38,516 bases of DNA from an uncultured Opitutales bacterium (GTDB taxonomy: Bacteria > Verrucomicrobiota > Verrucomicrobiia > Opitutales > UBA2995), in contig CALJGU010000285.1 of assembly GCA_938075565.1 (NCBI GenBank), positions 1 to 38,516 of the forward strand, in the 5' to 3' direction. Below are positions 1-8,752 of the stretch, one piece after another. The notes beneath the pieces are model-generated. The model saw nothing but the letters and a program-made list of their open reading frames with translations. It did no database searches and was not told the origin of the DNA. The position numbers and the translations under genes are program-made. The first letter of the stretch is position 1. Each line of letters begins with the position of its first letter.

Positions 1-210
1 GGCGTGGAGATTGTTTCGCCAAGCTTCATGAATCAGCGGGTTCAGAAAGAGGGCGTTACTTTTATTCCTGATGCCAAGGTGACACAGCCTGCGAAAAGGA
101 AAGAGGAAAAGAAGGCTGCAGAAGAGATTGTTTTCGACAAGGCTGAGGAAGCTGCCGCACAAGCTTCTGAAGAGAAAGAAAAATCCAAAGAGGATAATCC
201 CGAAGTTTAA
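1..210 (+). CDS. C-terminal end of a probable MscS-family mechanosensitive channel (5' truncated)
   Basis: The reading frame is open from the first base of the window, so the start lies upstream and only about 69 residues are visible. The first part contains EIVSPSFMNQR followed by a short beta-like stretch, which resembles the end of the cytoplasmic domain of MscS-type channels. The remaining 40 or so residues are a Lys/Glu/Ala-rich, probably helical tail that looks disordered or coiled. The stop codon overlaps the stop of the convergent MscS-family gene by three bases, so two channel genes may meet tail to tail. The family call rests on a short motif and is moderate. The existence of a real coding end is well supported by its composition and by the abutting convergent gene. 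Confidence 0.55.
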   Translation, partial: GVEIVSPSFMNQRVQKEGVTFIPDAKVTQPAKRKEEKKAAEEIVFDKAEEAAAQASEEKEKSKEDNPEV

Positions 211-1043
211 CTTTCTCTGACGATACGCACGTCGCTTTGTGGGAAAGGGATGCCGATATTGGCAGCCTTTAGCGCTTTGAATACGGCGAGGTTAGCTCTG
301 TAAATAGCCTTGTGGTAATCGGCCGTCGGTACCCAGTAGCGGTAGCCAATGTTGATAGATGAATCGGCAAATTCTTCAATGCCTACTTCGGGCTCGTTTT
401 CCCGATGGATACCCTCTGTTTCAGACAGTGCTTTTTGTATGGCCTGGATGGCAACTTCGGGATCCGCTTCGTATTCAATTCCGACTACGCCTTCAGCAAC
501 GCGACATTCGTAGGAGTTGCTGAGGATCTCACCTAGGACGCGACGATTGGGGATGGTTATTAACTCCCCATCTTCTGCCTTCAGCTGGGTGTATCCTAAA
601 TGGATGCCATCAACCAAGCCGGTAACCGCGCCGCGCTCATCCAGAATCGTCAGCGTGTCATCTATGGTGAAGGGTCTTGTGATAATGAGAACAATACCCG
701 CCCCGTAGTTTGAAATAGGGCCTTGAACAGCTAAACTTAAACCCAAGGCACCCGCACCCAAAAGAGCTACAAAGGGGGCGATTTCTATCCCCAGTTTTTT
801 GAGTGCAATGACAACGAAGATTACGACAACTAGAAGTTTCGTAACGCCGGCGAAGAACCGTTCCAGTGTAATATCTATATTTCTCTTTTTGCAGATTTTG
901 GTGACTACACGGCCGAGCATTCCGCCGACGATGAATCCTACAATGAGAATTATTATACCACCTATAATCTGGAAGCTGTAGTTTACGAAAAACTCAATTA
1001 CGGTGTCTAAAATCTTCTGAAGTTGATCAATTTCCTCGTTCAC
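207..1043 (-). CDS. MscS-family mechanosensitive ion channel
   Basis: The product is a small-conductance mechanosensitive channel of the inner membrane, 278 residues, close to the usual MscS length. It opens under membrane tension to release solutes on osmotic downshock. Three hydrophobic segments lie near residues 20-46, 63-86 and 91-121. The third has the Gly/Ala-rich pore-helix pattern (GAGALGLSLAVQGPISN). It is followed by the beta-domain with RPFTIDD, a TIPN motif and an alpha/beta C-terminal domain. The start codon is GTG at 1043-1041; the next in-frame Met lies much further in, past the start of the first membrane segment. The gene is convergent with the preceding partial channel gene and has its own upstream gap of about 120 bases. 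Confidence 0.93.
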   Translation of the reverse strand: MNEEIDQLQKILDTVIEFFVNYSFQIIGGIIILIVGFIVGGMLGRVVTKICKKRNIDITLERFFAGVTKLLVVVIFVVIALKKLGIEIAPFVALLGAGALGLSLAVQGPISNYGAGIVLIITRPFTIDDTLTILDERGAVTGLVDGIHLGYTQLKAEDGELITIPNRRVLGEILSNSYECRVAEGVVGIEYEADPEVAIQAIQKALSETEGIHRENEPEVGIEEFADSSINIGYRYWVPTADYHKAIYRANLAVFKALKAANIGIPFPQSDVRIVRES

Positions 1044-1164
1044 AAGTTCTTATTGTAGAGTTAGTCGTGGGTTTGCCAAGGAAAAGTACTTCTCCGCGGA
1101 AGATGTTTTAATCTTTTTATTCTGTCCGACTTGAAGAATCTGATTTTTGGGTAATGCTGAATGC

Positions 1165-1485
1165 ATGAATATGACGAGCCTTCGACCTCTGAAGGTATTC
1201 TTCCTCGTAGCGTCTATACTTGGATTCCTTCTGATAAATCTTCCGTTTCTCTATTACTTCTCGTTTGAGAAGCTGATCTACAATGCAGCTATGGGGAATC
1301 CTGTGGCTCTGGTGTTTATCGCAGAAGCCTTCCTGCTTATGTTTCTGTTCGCGTTTCTGATTGCGAAGCTTCGTTGGAAACGACCGGGATGGGTGCTGTT
1401 TATCGTATTTTCCATTCTCGGGAGTATGGCTTTCGCTGTTCCATTTATACTCTACTTGCATCTCAGAAAAGAGGGAGTTGAATAA
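1165..1485 (+). CDS. Small membrane protein, DUF2834-like
   Basis: About 106 residues with three hydrophobic segments: an N-terminal one (about residues 4-24), a central one after the motif NPVALVFIAEAF, and a C-terminal one ending in FILYLHLRK. The layout of a short PFLYY loop, an N-P-x-A-x-F-x-A-x segment and a final LPFxLYLR-like end matches the DUF2834 family of small bacterial membrane proteins, whose function is not known. The frame is open further upstream to a TTG at 1147, but the first ATG is at 1165 and another lies at 1171. None has a clear ribosome-binding site, so the start is uncertain by a few codons. The gene sits 30 bases before the GPP34 gene and may share its transcript. 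Confidence 0.7.
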   Translation: MNMTSLRPLKVFFLVASILGFLLINLPFLYYFSFEKLIYNAAMGNPVALVFIAEAFLLMFLFAFLIAKLRWKRPGWVLFIVFSILGSMAFAVPFILYLHLRKEGVE

Positions 1486-1515
1486 GTGGTCTGTTTGGTG
1501 GTTAATTAGGGTCAT

Positions 1516-2199
1516 ATGGCTGACGACACACTCTCAATTTCTGAGGAGCTACTTCTCCTCGCGATGGACGACGAAAAAGGAAAACTGGTTAGTCCATTCA
1601 TGGGCGGTTTGGCTTATACACAGGCAGGGGCGGTTCTTTTCGAACTGATACTCATGGGTAAGATTGAGATTGAGGATGATAAAATTGTGACTTGGCCCGT
1701 TCAACCGATGGGAGATCCCATCTTTGATATGGCCATTGCCCGGTTCGCGAAGAAGAACGCTGTCAAGAAACTCGGCTATTGGATTGGTCGATTGAGTAAA
1801 GATTCGAGGAAGATAAAGCAGATCCTTATCGAGAAACTGATCTCCCTGGGAGCACTCCGAAAAGAAGAGCGTCAATTTCTTTGGACTTTTAAATACAATC
1901 GTTATCCGACTGATGACTCTCGCATCGAGGATCGAATTCGCATGCGTGTTTTTGAGGGACTCTTTGGCGAGGGGACGATCGATTCACGGGATTACGTTTT
2001 GCTTACGCTTATCGGTACCGCCAAGCTTGAAAAAGTAGTCTTTCCTGAAGACCAGGCAAAGGAAGCCAAAAAGCTCATTGCTGATCTAAAGAGAGATGAC
2101 GCGATCGGGTCCGCTATATCCTCTGCCATCGTAAGGCTTGAGGCTGCGATGACGGCCGCAATCGTAGCCTCGGTGGCAGCGTCTGCTGCAGGTTCTTAA
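1516..2199 (+). CDS. GPP34 (GOLPH3-like) family protein
   Basis: The 227-residue soluble protein starts with a segment typical of the GPP34 family (PF05719): an acidic N-terminus, ISEELLLLAMDDEKG, then a helix (about residues 27-50) containing ALxxxLxxxGxIxxxDD-like spacing. In eukaryotes the family binds phosphatidylinositol-4-phosphate on Golgi membranes. Bacterial members are widespread and of unclear role, possibly at the membrane surface. The C-terminus is strongly Ala/Val/Ser-rich (AAIVASVAASAAGS) and could pack on a membrane. The start is the ATG at 1516, which opens directly into the conserved N-terminal helix. The gene converges with nuoN of the minus-strand cluster across a 68-base gap. 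Confidence 0.85.
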   Translation: MADDTLSISEELLLLAMDDEKGKLVSPFMGGLAYTQAGAVLFELILMGKIEIEDDKIVTWPVQPMGDPIFDMAIARFAKKNAVKKLGYWIGRLSKDSRKIKQILIEKLISLGALRKEERQFLWTFKYNRYPTDDSRIEDRIRMRVFEGLFGEGTIDSRDYVLLTLIGTAKLEKVVFPEDQAKEAKKLIADLKRDDAIGSAISSAIVRLEAAMTAAIVASVAASAAGS

Positions 2200-2267
2200 A
2201 ATCGGTCTAGATCTAGGAGGCCCACCGGTTAGTTTTCTGGGTGTATCGTCCGCAGTGAAAGTTGCTC

Positions 2268-3758
2268 CTACAAATACGCTGCAATAAAGTCGACTAGTCC
2301 AGTCGGGTAGAGTCCCAATCCAACGACTAGAACGGCCAAAACGATCAGGCCCAGGCCTTCGAACTTGCCCACTTGGATGGGAGAAAGCGTAGGATTGTCA
2401 TCTGATACGAGGAAAGCCTTCAGCACCTTGACGTAGTAAAATAGTGATACCGCCGACATCATGAGTGCCACTGCAATGAGCCAGTAGAAACCTTCATTCC
2501 AAGCTGCGATCTCTGATTGCGATCCTATCGCAGCCATAAAGAGATAGAGTTTTCCAAAGAAGCCGGACAATGGCGGGATCCCTGCCAGCGACAGAATAAA
2601 AATCATGAATAACAGACTCAGTCGTGGATTTTGTTTCCAGCACCCATTGAAGTCATCGATGTTAGCTTCACGACCCAGTCGATCGTTGATGATACCGATA
2701 ATGGCAAATGCTCCGAGGGTCGCGCAGGAATAGATGACGGTATAAAATAGGATGGAAACGTATCCTTCCTTGTTCGCGCTGAGTAGCCCGATAAGGATGT
2801 AACCCGCGTGAGCCACACTTGAATAGGCGAGCATTCGTTTGACGCAGGTCTGTCGGAGAGCTCCGATATTTCCCAGGACCATACTAACAACTGAAACCAC
2901 TACCAGACCGGTGATCAGAGTATCTCGATGACTGGAGTGCTCCAATACCGGACCAAACAATTGAATGAGCACAAAGAAGCTGGCGATCTTTGAACCGGTA
3001 GCGATCCAGGCAGCGACAGGAACGGGTGCGCACTGATAAGTATCGGGTGCCCACAGGTGAAATGGGGCGGCAGCGATTTTAAAACCAAGCCCCACCACTA
3101 TACCTGTTGCTGCGATCAATAGATAGCTGGCCGGTGCTTGCCCTGATTGGAGGGCTGCCGCGATGTCGGCAAAGTTTAAGGCATGCGTTGCTCCGTAAAG
3201 ATAGCTCAGGCCATAAAGGAGAAAGGCGGATGAGACTCCTCCGATGGCAAAATACTTAACACCCGCTTCGACCGAAAAATCTTTTCTGTTTTGGAAGGCA
3301 GTAAGTCCGTAGAGGCTCAGCGAGATCAGTTCGAGCGCCACAAAGAACATGATCAGGTTCTGGGCTGTAATGACAAAGCCCATACCAAGGGTGCTCAGTA
3401 AAATTAGACCAAAATACTCACTGACATGTTTATTGGGGACCTGGGGTTTGGCAAATTGGATGACAAACAAGGCCAGAACGAAAACCAATGCTTTGAATCC
3501 CAGTGTGAGTGGTGTCAGCACGATTTGTCCGTCCCAAGTGGATGGTGCTTCGGTCGTGCAGCAGGCACCGCAGTATTGCCAGATGACTCCAGCCAGTCCG
3601 AGCAGCAGTGCGATCGAGGAAAGTGTCGCTGCCTTATTGGCTCGGGTCGTCAGATCCTTGTCTTTGAACTTGGTGTAGTCATAGCCGAGAGCCAGGAACA
3701 TGCCCAGGACAACAATCAGCTCCGGCAGGGTGGCGAAAAATAGTTCTGAATAGCTCAT
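2268..3758 (-). CDS. nuoN: NADH-quinone oxidoreductase subunit N (minus-strand cluster)
   Basis: This is an antiporter-like, proton-pumping membrane subunit of complex I, 496 residues with about 14 membrane helices. It is the last gene of the 12-gene cluster. The TM7 region reads GLGFKIAAAPFHLWAPDTY, with the expected pumping Lys, and is followed by the TM8-type SK segment. TM5 carries the conserved Glu (FVALELISLSLYGL). The LAGIPPLSGFFGKLYLF segment is the usual TM12 signature. Nine bases separate it from the second nuoM upstream, so the two are co-transcribed. The stop is TAG at 2270-2268. No strong terminator hairpin is visible in the 68 bases before the convergent GPP34 gene. Confidence 0.96.
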   Translation of the reverse strand: MSYSELFFATLPELIVVLGMFLALGYDYTKFKDKDLTTRANKAATLSSIALLLGLAGVIWQYCGACCTTEAPSTWDGQIVLTPLTLGFKALVFVLALFVIQFAKPQVPNKHVSEYFGLILLSTLGMGFVITAQNLIMFFVALELISLSLYGLTAFQNRKDFSVEAGVKYFAIGGVSSAFLLYGLSYLYGATHALNFADIAAALQSGQAPASYLLIAATGIVVGLGFKIAAAPFHLWAPDTYQCAPVPVAAWIATGSKIASFFVLIQLFGPVLEHSSHRDTLITGLVVVSVVSMVLGNIGALRQTCVKRMLAYSSVAHAGYILIGLLSANKEGYVSILFYTVIYSCATLGAFAIIGIINDRLGREANIDDFNGCWKQNPRLSLLFMIFILSLAGIPPLSGFFGKLYLFMAAIGSQSEIAAWNEGFYWLIAVALMMSAVSLFYYVKVLKAFLVSDDNPTLSPIQVGKFEGLGLIVLAVLVVGLGLYPTGLVDFIAAYL

Positions 3759-3767
3759 CTCAGATAC

Positions 3768-5255
3768 TTATTTGGCGGCTGTGGCTAGTGCTTCCAAGAT
3801 CGGAGCTAGGCTCGGTTCCAGGATTACAGTTAATAAATTGGGGTAGATGCCGATCGCTACGGCAAACAACAATAGAATGCCACAACCCGCTCGTTCGGCG
3901 ACGGTCATCGGCGCGTAAACCTCATTTGGATTGTTCGCTGGCGATGACCTGAAAAAGGCTTCGTGGATTTTGACCAAGGTATAAGTGAAAGTGGCGAGTA
4001 TGCCGAACCCGGTCAGTATGATGATCCAGATGGAGAACTGTCCTTGGTGCCACGTGCCGATGAGGACGTGCAGTTCGGAAACAAAGCCACTGAATCCAGG
4101 TAATCCCATGGATGCCAATCCAGCTAGGATGAACACCCAGCAGATGCCTGGCATGCGCTGCATCAAGTTGTGGAATTGATCCAACTGTCTGGTGTGAGTG
4201 CGTGAGTAAATAACTGTTCCGACGATGGCGAAGAGCAGGGCCCCAATGATGCCGTGCGAGAACATTTGTAAAGAGGCACCCATAAGGCCGACTTCATTTA
4301 AGGTCGCCAGTCCCAACAGGACAAAGCCCATGTGACTTACACTCGAGTAACCGATTACGTATTTAAAATCTTTCTGCACTAGGGCGATGAGTGCGCCATA
4401 GACGATATTGATGACTGCGATCCAGCCCACAATGGGCGCCCAGTGAATAGCTCCTTCTGGTAAGAGGCCGATAGCAACGCGGAGGCATCCGTAAGCCCCC
4501 AGTTTCATCACAACGCCTGCCAACAACATGGAAGCTGCAGTGGGTGCTGCAACGTGACCGGTCGGAGCCCAGGTGTGGAATGGCCACATGCCGGCTAGTA
4601 TTCCAAATCCGATAAATAGGATGGGAAATACAACGACTTGAAATTGCGTGGAGAAGTCTCCGTTTGCCATCAGTTCTAGTAGATCAAAGGTATTTAACCC
4701 TGAGCCGAAGTAGAGGGCAATCAGTCCCAATAAAGCAACGGCCGAACCTACAAACGAATACAGCACCAGCTTCATCGCAGCGTAGGTCTTCTTTCCACTT
4801 CCCCAGATCGCGATGATGAAATACTTGGGGACGATAGCGATTTCGTAGAAGACAAAGAGGAGGAACAAGTCGAGTGACAGGAATACGCCAAATACCCCGC
4901 CGATTAGCGCAAAATAGTAAGCGTAGAATTGGTTAGGCCTGTCATTTAACTCCCAGGAAAAGAGTACTCCGCAAATGGCGATCAGTCCGGTTAGAATCAA
5001 TAAGCTGATACTGAGCCCATCGACCCCGATTTTGAACTTCGCACCAATGGCCGGAATCCAGGCCAGGTCGATGACTTGTTGGAAAACGGCCGAACCAGCA
5101 TTGAGGTATTGAAAGTAACAGGCTACTGCTGCGCCAAAGGAAGACACCGCCACAAGCAATGCCAGGTTGCGGATCAGTTTATTATTCTTGGCCGGAATAA
5201 AACCTATTACCGCGGCACCGAGGAAGCTGATAATGACTGTAAGAAAAGCGATCAT
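3768..5255 (-). CDS. nuoM: NADH-quinone oxidoreductase subunit M, second copy (M2), lacking the TM7 lysine
   Basis: This antiporter-like subunit of 495 residues is the second of two consecutive nuoM genes. It begins immediately after the stop of the first copy and ends nine bases before nuoN. It has the TM5 Glu (E138 in FVFYEIAIVP), the TM8 Lys (K251 in MKLGAYG) and the TM12 Glu (GFSGFVSELH). In TM7, however, the segment reads GFGILAGMWPFHTWAP, so the position that is Lys in E. coli NuoM (K234, in AVKMP) is Leu (L220). The same GFGIL...WAP pattern occurs in the single NuoM of the plus-strand cluster, so M2 looks more like that protein than like its tandem neighbour. The start is the ATG at 5255. 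Confidence 0.95.
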   Translation of the reverse strand: MIAFLTVIISFLGAAVIGFIPAKNNKLIRNLALLVAVSSFGAAVACYFQYLNAGSAVFQQVIDLAWIPAIGAKFKIGVDGLSISLLILTGLIAICGVLFSWELNDRPNQFYAYYFALIGGVFGVFLSLDLFLLFVFYEIAIVPKYFIIAIWGSGKKTYAAMKLVLYSFVGSAVALLGLIALYFGSGLNTFDLLELMANGDFSTQFQVVVFPILFIGFGILAGMWPFHTWAPTGHVAAPTAASMLLAGVVMKLGAYGCLRVAIGLLPEGAIHWAPIVGWIAVINIVYGALIALVQKDFKYVIGYSSVSHMGFVLLGLATLNEVGLMGASLQMFSHGIIGALLFAIVGTVIYSRTHTRQLDQFHNLMQRMPGICWVFILAGLASMGLPGFSGFVSELHVLIGTWHQGQFSIWIIILTGFGILATFTYTLVKIHEAFFRSSPANNPNEVYAPMTVAERAGCGILLLFAVAIGIYPNLLTVILEPSLAPILEALATAAK

Positions 5256-6749
5256 CTAGCCGGCGAGTAAGGTGCTGAGGGTTTCAATAAATCGGTTACT
5301 CAAATTGAGCCAGGTCGTTGGGTAAACGCCGATACACACCGTCAAAACGAGGAGTGGAGAAATGACCATGACTTCCCTGATGGAGATTTCTTTCAAATCA
5401 CCATGCGTATCGTGAGCTTGGCCGGTGAAGATCCGTTGAATGATCGTCAGGAGAAAAATTGCGGTGGCTAACAAAGCGAGCAGAGCGATCGCAGTATGGA
5501 TCGGTGTTAGGGCGAAGGCTCCAGAGAAGATAAGAATCTCCGCTGCGAATCCAGCGAGGAACGGAAGTCCCAAAGACGAGAATACCAGGAAGCCGAACAC
5601 AAAAGCGTACCGTGGCATAATAGCCCCGAGTCCGCCAAAATCTTGAATGTCTCGCGAGCCGCCCACATCCTCAAGTTTACCAGCTATGTAGAATAAGCCA
5701 GCTGCTCCAACACCGTGAGCAAACATCTGGAGCATGGCTCCTTGCATGGCGATGGCTGGAGCATTGATCTTGTCGATCCCGTTTGCTGCACCCACTGCGA
5801 AGATGGCAAACATGCAGTAAGCGACGTGATTGAGTGATGAGTAGGCCAACACCTTTTTAATGTCGGTTTGCCTCAAGGCCAGGAAAGCACCCCAGATAAT
5901 CGTGATGAGCGCAACATTCAGTAAAATGTCTGAGTGCTCCCGAATGCCTTCCGGAAAGATGGGCACTACCAGTCTCAGGAAACCATAAACGCCCATCTTA
6001 GACATGACGCCGGTCAAAACCATGCTAACCGGAACCGGTGCTTCCGCATAGGCGGGTGCCTGCCAGGAGTGTAATGGAAAGAGCGGTACCTTCACCCAGA
6101 GTCCGAGCATAACGGCGAGGAAGATCCAGCCATACCAGTCACCCAGTTTACTGCTCACCACTCCATCCGCGGCGAGCTGCCTTAGCTCGATAAAATCAAA
6201 GCTTCCTGTTTTCAAATAAAGGAAGAGCATCCCCAGGAGCATGGCCACTGAACCGAGCACCGTGAAAATGAAGAAACTGATAGCTGCTTTGTGACGTCCA
6301 TTTCCGCCGTAGAGTTTGATGAGGAAAAAGGCGGGGACCAGAGCGGCTTCCCAGAAAATAAACCAGTGGAAAAAGTTAAGTGCTGTGAACGCTCCGTAGA
6401 GGGCGGTGAACTGAATGAGGAGCAGGCTGAAGTAGGTATTTGCCTTATCTTTGATCTTCCAGGATGCCAGAACAATGATGGGCGACAGGATGGCGACGAG
6501 TAGAATCAGCAACGCGTTCAATCCATCAATACCCACATAGTAATCTACGCCGATGGAGGGGATCCATTCATACTTCTCAACGAATTGCAGGCCTTCTTCC
6601 AGATTGAAACCGATGACTACATAGATGGCCAGTAGACTGGAAATTAGACTACCAACCAGCGCGATGGGTTTACTCACACGGCCAGCTCCTGGCAGAAGCA
6701 ATATCGCCAGGGCTGCAAGAACTGGTATGAATGTAATCGCGGTAATCAT
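5256..6749 (-). CDS. nuoM: NADH-quinone oxidoreductase subunit M, first copy (M1)
   Basis: This antiporter-like proton-pumping subunit has 497 residues. It overlaps the nuoL stop by ATGA and directly abuts the second nuoM. It keeps the full set of charged residues expected in a pump: the TM5 Glu (E134 in FIFWEAALVP), the TM7 Lys (K220 in LWVKVPLFPLH), the TM8 Lys (K251 in SKMGVYG) and the TM12 Glu (LAGFAAEILIF). It is clearly different from M2 in sequence, so the pair is not a recent duplication. By position and residues it could be either the ordinary NuoM or the extra subunit; the sequence alone does not say which sits next to NuoL. Confidence 0.95.
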   Translation of the reverse strand: MITAITFIPVLAALAILLLPGAGRVSKPIALVGSLISSLLAIYVVIGFNLEEGLQFVEKYEWIPSIGVDYYVGIDGLNALLILLVAILSPIIVLASWKIKDKANTYFSLLLIQFTALYGAFTALNFFHWFIFWEAALVPAFFLIKLYGGNGRHKAAISFFIFTVLGSVAMLLGMLFLYLKTGSFDFIELRQLAADGVVSSKLGDWYGWIFLAVMLGLWVKVPLFPLHSWQAPAYAEAPVPVSMVLTGVMSKMGVYGFLRLVVPIFPEGIREHSDILLNVALITIIWGAFLALRQTDIKKVLAYSSLNHVAYCMFAIFAVGAANGIDKINAPAIAMQGAMLQMFAHGVGAAGLFYIAGKLEDVGGSRDIQDFGGLGAIMPRYAFVFGFLVFSSLGLPFLAGFAAEILIFSGAFALTPIHTAIALLALLATAIFLLTIIQRIFTGQAHDTHGDLKEISIREVMVISPLLVLTVCIGVYPTTWLNLSNRFIETLSTLLAG

Positions 6750-8752
6750 CGGGCAAGTAGCAGGAAGAGAATTCCGATCACCACGGCGCCAGCTGTGACG
6801 ATTCGTAGGTAACCCTGAAGGAAACCATTCTGGATAAAGGCGTTAATCTGGCTGCTTTCGTAAATGCGTTTGCAGGTCCCATCGAATGAGACCTGATCAA
6901 TGAGTTTCTTGTCGATCGTTCCTGAAAAGAACTGCCCGATCATCGAAACGATCGCGGTTGCGACGACCACCATGATATAGATCAGTCCTTCAATCGCTGA
7001 GATCGCTTTGGCTAGTGCACCCCACAATTTGAAAGCAGTGAGTTGGTAAAGTTCATCAGCATAGAGTCGATTCTCCAACCATCCATAAGGTGTTGTCATG
7101 AGACGCTTCACTGGATCCACATCGTCGATGCCCATCTTCGCTCGCGCGTAGACCAGGAGGCCAAGGCTGATACCACCGAGTGCAATGATCCAACTGATGA
7201 TAACTACGGTGGAGTTGTGTTGATGCACGTGCACACCGGACAAGTAATCCAGAACATGGTAGAAATGCTCGCTCACATAACCCAGCAGCAACGCAAACAC
7301 AGCGAGGATGACGAGTGGCACCGTCATTAAAGGAGGGCTCTCATGGACATGTCCTTCCCCTCGGTATTTTCCGAGGAAAACATAACAACACTGACGCGTC
7401 ATGTAGAAGGCAGTGAGCAGGGATGCAAATGCGCTGATCCAGAAAACGGTTTTGTTGGCTTCCCAGGCACTGAGTAAAATTTGGTCCTTACTGAAGTAAC
7501 CGCTGGTGAATGGAAATGCGCACAGAGCGATAGTTCCGGCCAAGTATGCCAGGCTGGAAATCTTCATCTTGCTGAACACGCCACCCATAAGGCGGATGTC
7601 CTGTTCGTCACCACAACCGTGGATGATTGAGCCCGCACCCAGGAAGAGAAGTGCTTTAAAAAATGCGTGGGTCAGCAAGTGGAACATACCGATCGATACA
7701 CCACCGTCTTGAATGGCAAGTCCTCCAGCTCCCAGACCAACCATCATCAACCCGAGTTGACTCACAGTCGAGTAAGCGAGGATGCGTTTGATATCGTATT
7801 GAGCGATGGCGATGAGGGCCGCAAACAGGGCCGTGAGTCCGCCGATCCAGATTACGATTTCAAGAGCCGCCGTATCGGCCAGGAAAAGTGGAAAAGCCCT
7901 GGCCACCAAAAATACACCAGCTGCAACCATCGTGGCCGCGTGGATGAGTGCAGAGACGGGAGTGGGACCTTCCATCGCATCGGGTAACCACACATGTAGT
8001 GGAAGCTGACCGGATTTACCAACGGCTCCGATGAATAGAAAGACCGCAATGACTCCAGCTCCATTGAGGCCCCACAGGACGTTGGTGTTGCTGGCAAGTG
8101 CAGCAATCGTGCTGCTTTCCAGTATACCGACACCCCCATCGAAGAAGAGGAAAGTGCCAGTCGCTTTAAAGGCCCAGAGCAGGCCAATGAGAAATCCAAG
8201 GTCACCAATCCGGGTAGTAATAAATGCTTTTTTGGCTGCGGCTGCAGCGGACGGCTTGTGAAACCAGAAACCGATGAGTAGGTAAGAGGCGAGTCCCACG
8301 ATCTCCCAGAACATGAAGAGCATCAACACGCTGTTGGCGACTACCAGTCCGAGCATACCCACCATGAAAATCGACAGGTAGCAGAAGAAGCGACCCATGC
8401 GCTCGTCTTGGCTCATGTAGCTGGCCGAATAAATAAAGATCAGCAGGCCAATGAAGCTCACCATGGCGAGCATCGAACCGGTCAGTGAGTTGAGAACGAC
8501 GCCGAACTCAAGGTTGACGCCTGCGATTTGTATCCAGGTAAAATTGTGTGTGAGGGTGTGAGCCTCATGACCCCAGGTGCCGGCAAAGGCTTTTAGAGAG
8601 AACCCTAAAGAAACCGTGAGAGCGGCGATTGCCACCATGGCCGACACCTTGCCCGAAGGTTTGAGCAAAGCCAGTACGACCCCGGCGATCAGTGGACAAA
8701 TCGGTATCCACATCAGCCAGCCTACAGAATCTGAGAAGTCGAACAGGTTCAT
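6746..8752 (-). CDS. nuoL: NADH-quinone oxidoreductase subunit L with extended HL helix (2M type)
   Basis: This is the distal antiporter-like subunit of the membrane arm, 668 residues. Key residues are present: the TM5 Glu (E150 in FMFWEIVG) and the TM7 Lys (K246 in GKSGQLPLHVWLPDAM). The C-terminal lateral helix HL lies after YADELY (from residue 564). From this motif to the end there are 105 residues, against 78 from the equivalent YVDAAY in the plus-strand NuoL. Aligning the following D-x4 motifs (DKKLID and DQLFIS) places an insertion of about 26 residues near 588-613. Such an insertion is the known hallmark of complex I variants that carry a second NuoM. The gene overlaps nuoK and nuoM1 by ATGA on both sides. 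Confidence 0.96.
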   Translation of the reverse strand: MNLFDFSDSVGWLMWIPICPLIAGVVLALLKPSGKVSAMVAIAALTVSLGFSLKAFAGTWGHEAHTLTHNFTWIQIAGVNLEFGVVLNSLTGSMLAMVSFIGLLIFIYSASYMSQDERMGRFFCYLSIFMVGMLGLVVANSVLMLFMFWEIVGLASYLLIGFWFHKPSAAAAAKKAFITTRIGDLGFLIGLLWAFKATGTFLFFDGGVGILESSTIAALASNTNVLWGLNGAGVIAVFLFIGAVGKSGQLPLHVWLPDAMEGPTPVSALIHAATMVAAGVFLVARAFPLFLADTAALEIVIWIGGLTALFAALIAIAQYDIKRILAYSTVSQLGLMMVGLGAGGLAIQDGGVSIGMFHLLTHAFFKALLFLGAGSIIHGCGDEQDIRLMGGVFSKMKISSLAYLAGTIALCAFPFTSGYFSKDQILLSAWEANKTVFWISAFASLLTAFYMTRQCCYVFLGKYRGEGHVHESPPLMTVPLVILAVFALLLGYVSEHFYHVLDYLSGVHVHQHNSTVVIISWIIALGGISLGLLVYARAKMGIDDVDPVKRLMTTPYGWLENRLYADELYQLTAFKLWGALAKAISAIEGLIYIMVVVATAIVSMIGQFFSGTIDKKLIDQVSFDGTCKRIYESSQINAFIQNGFLQGYLRIVTAGAVVIGILFLLLAR

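Noticed and set aside
2200-2267. Possible terminator for the minus-strand nuo cluster (AACCGGT...ACCGATT followed by TTTT)
   Set aside because: The stem is only seven pairs with a mismatch-type pair and a 17-base loop; too weak to call.
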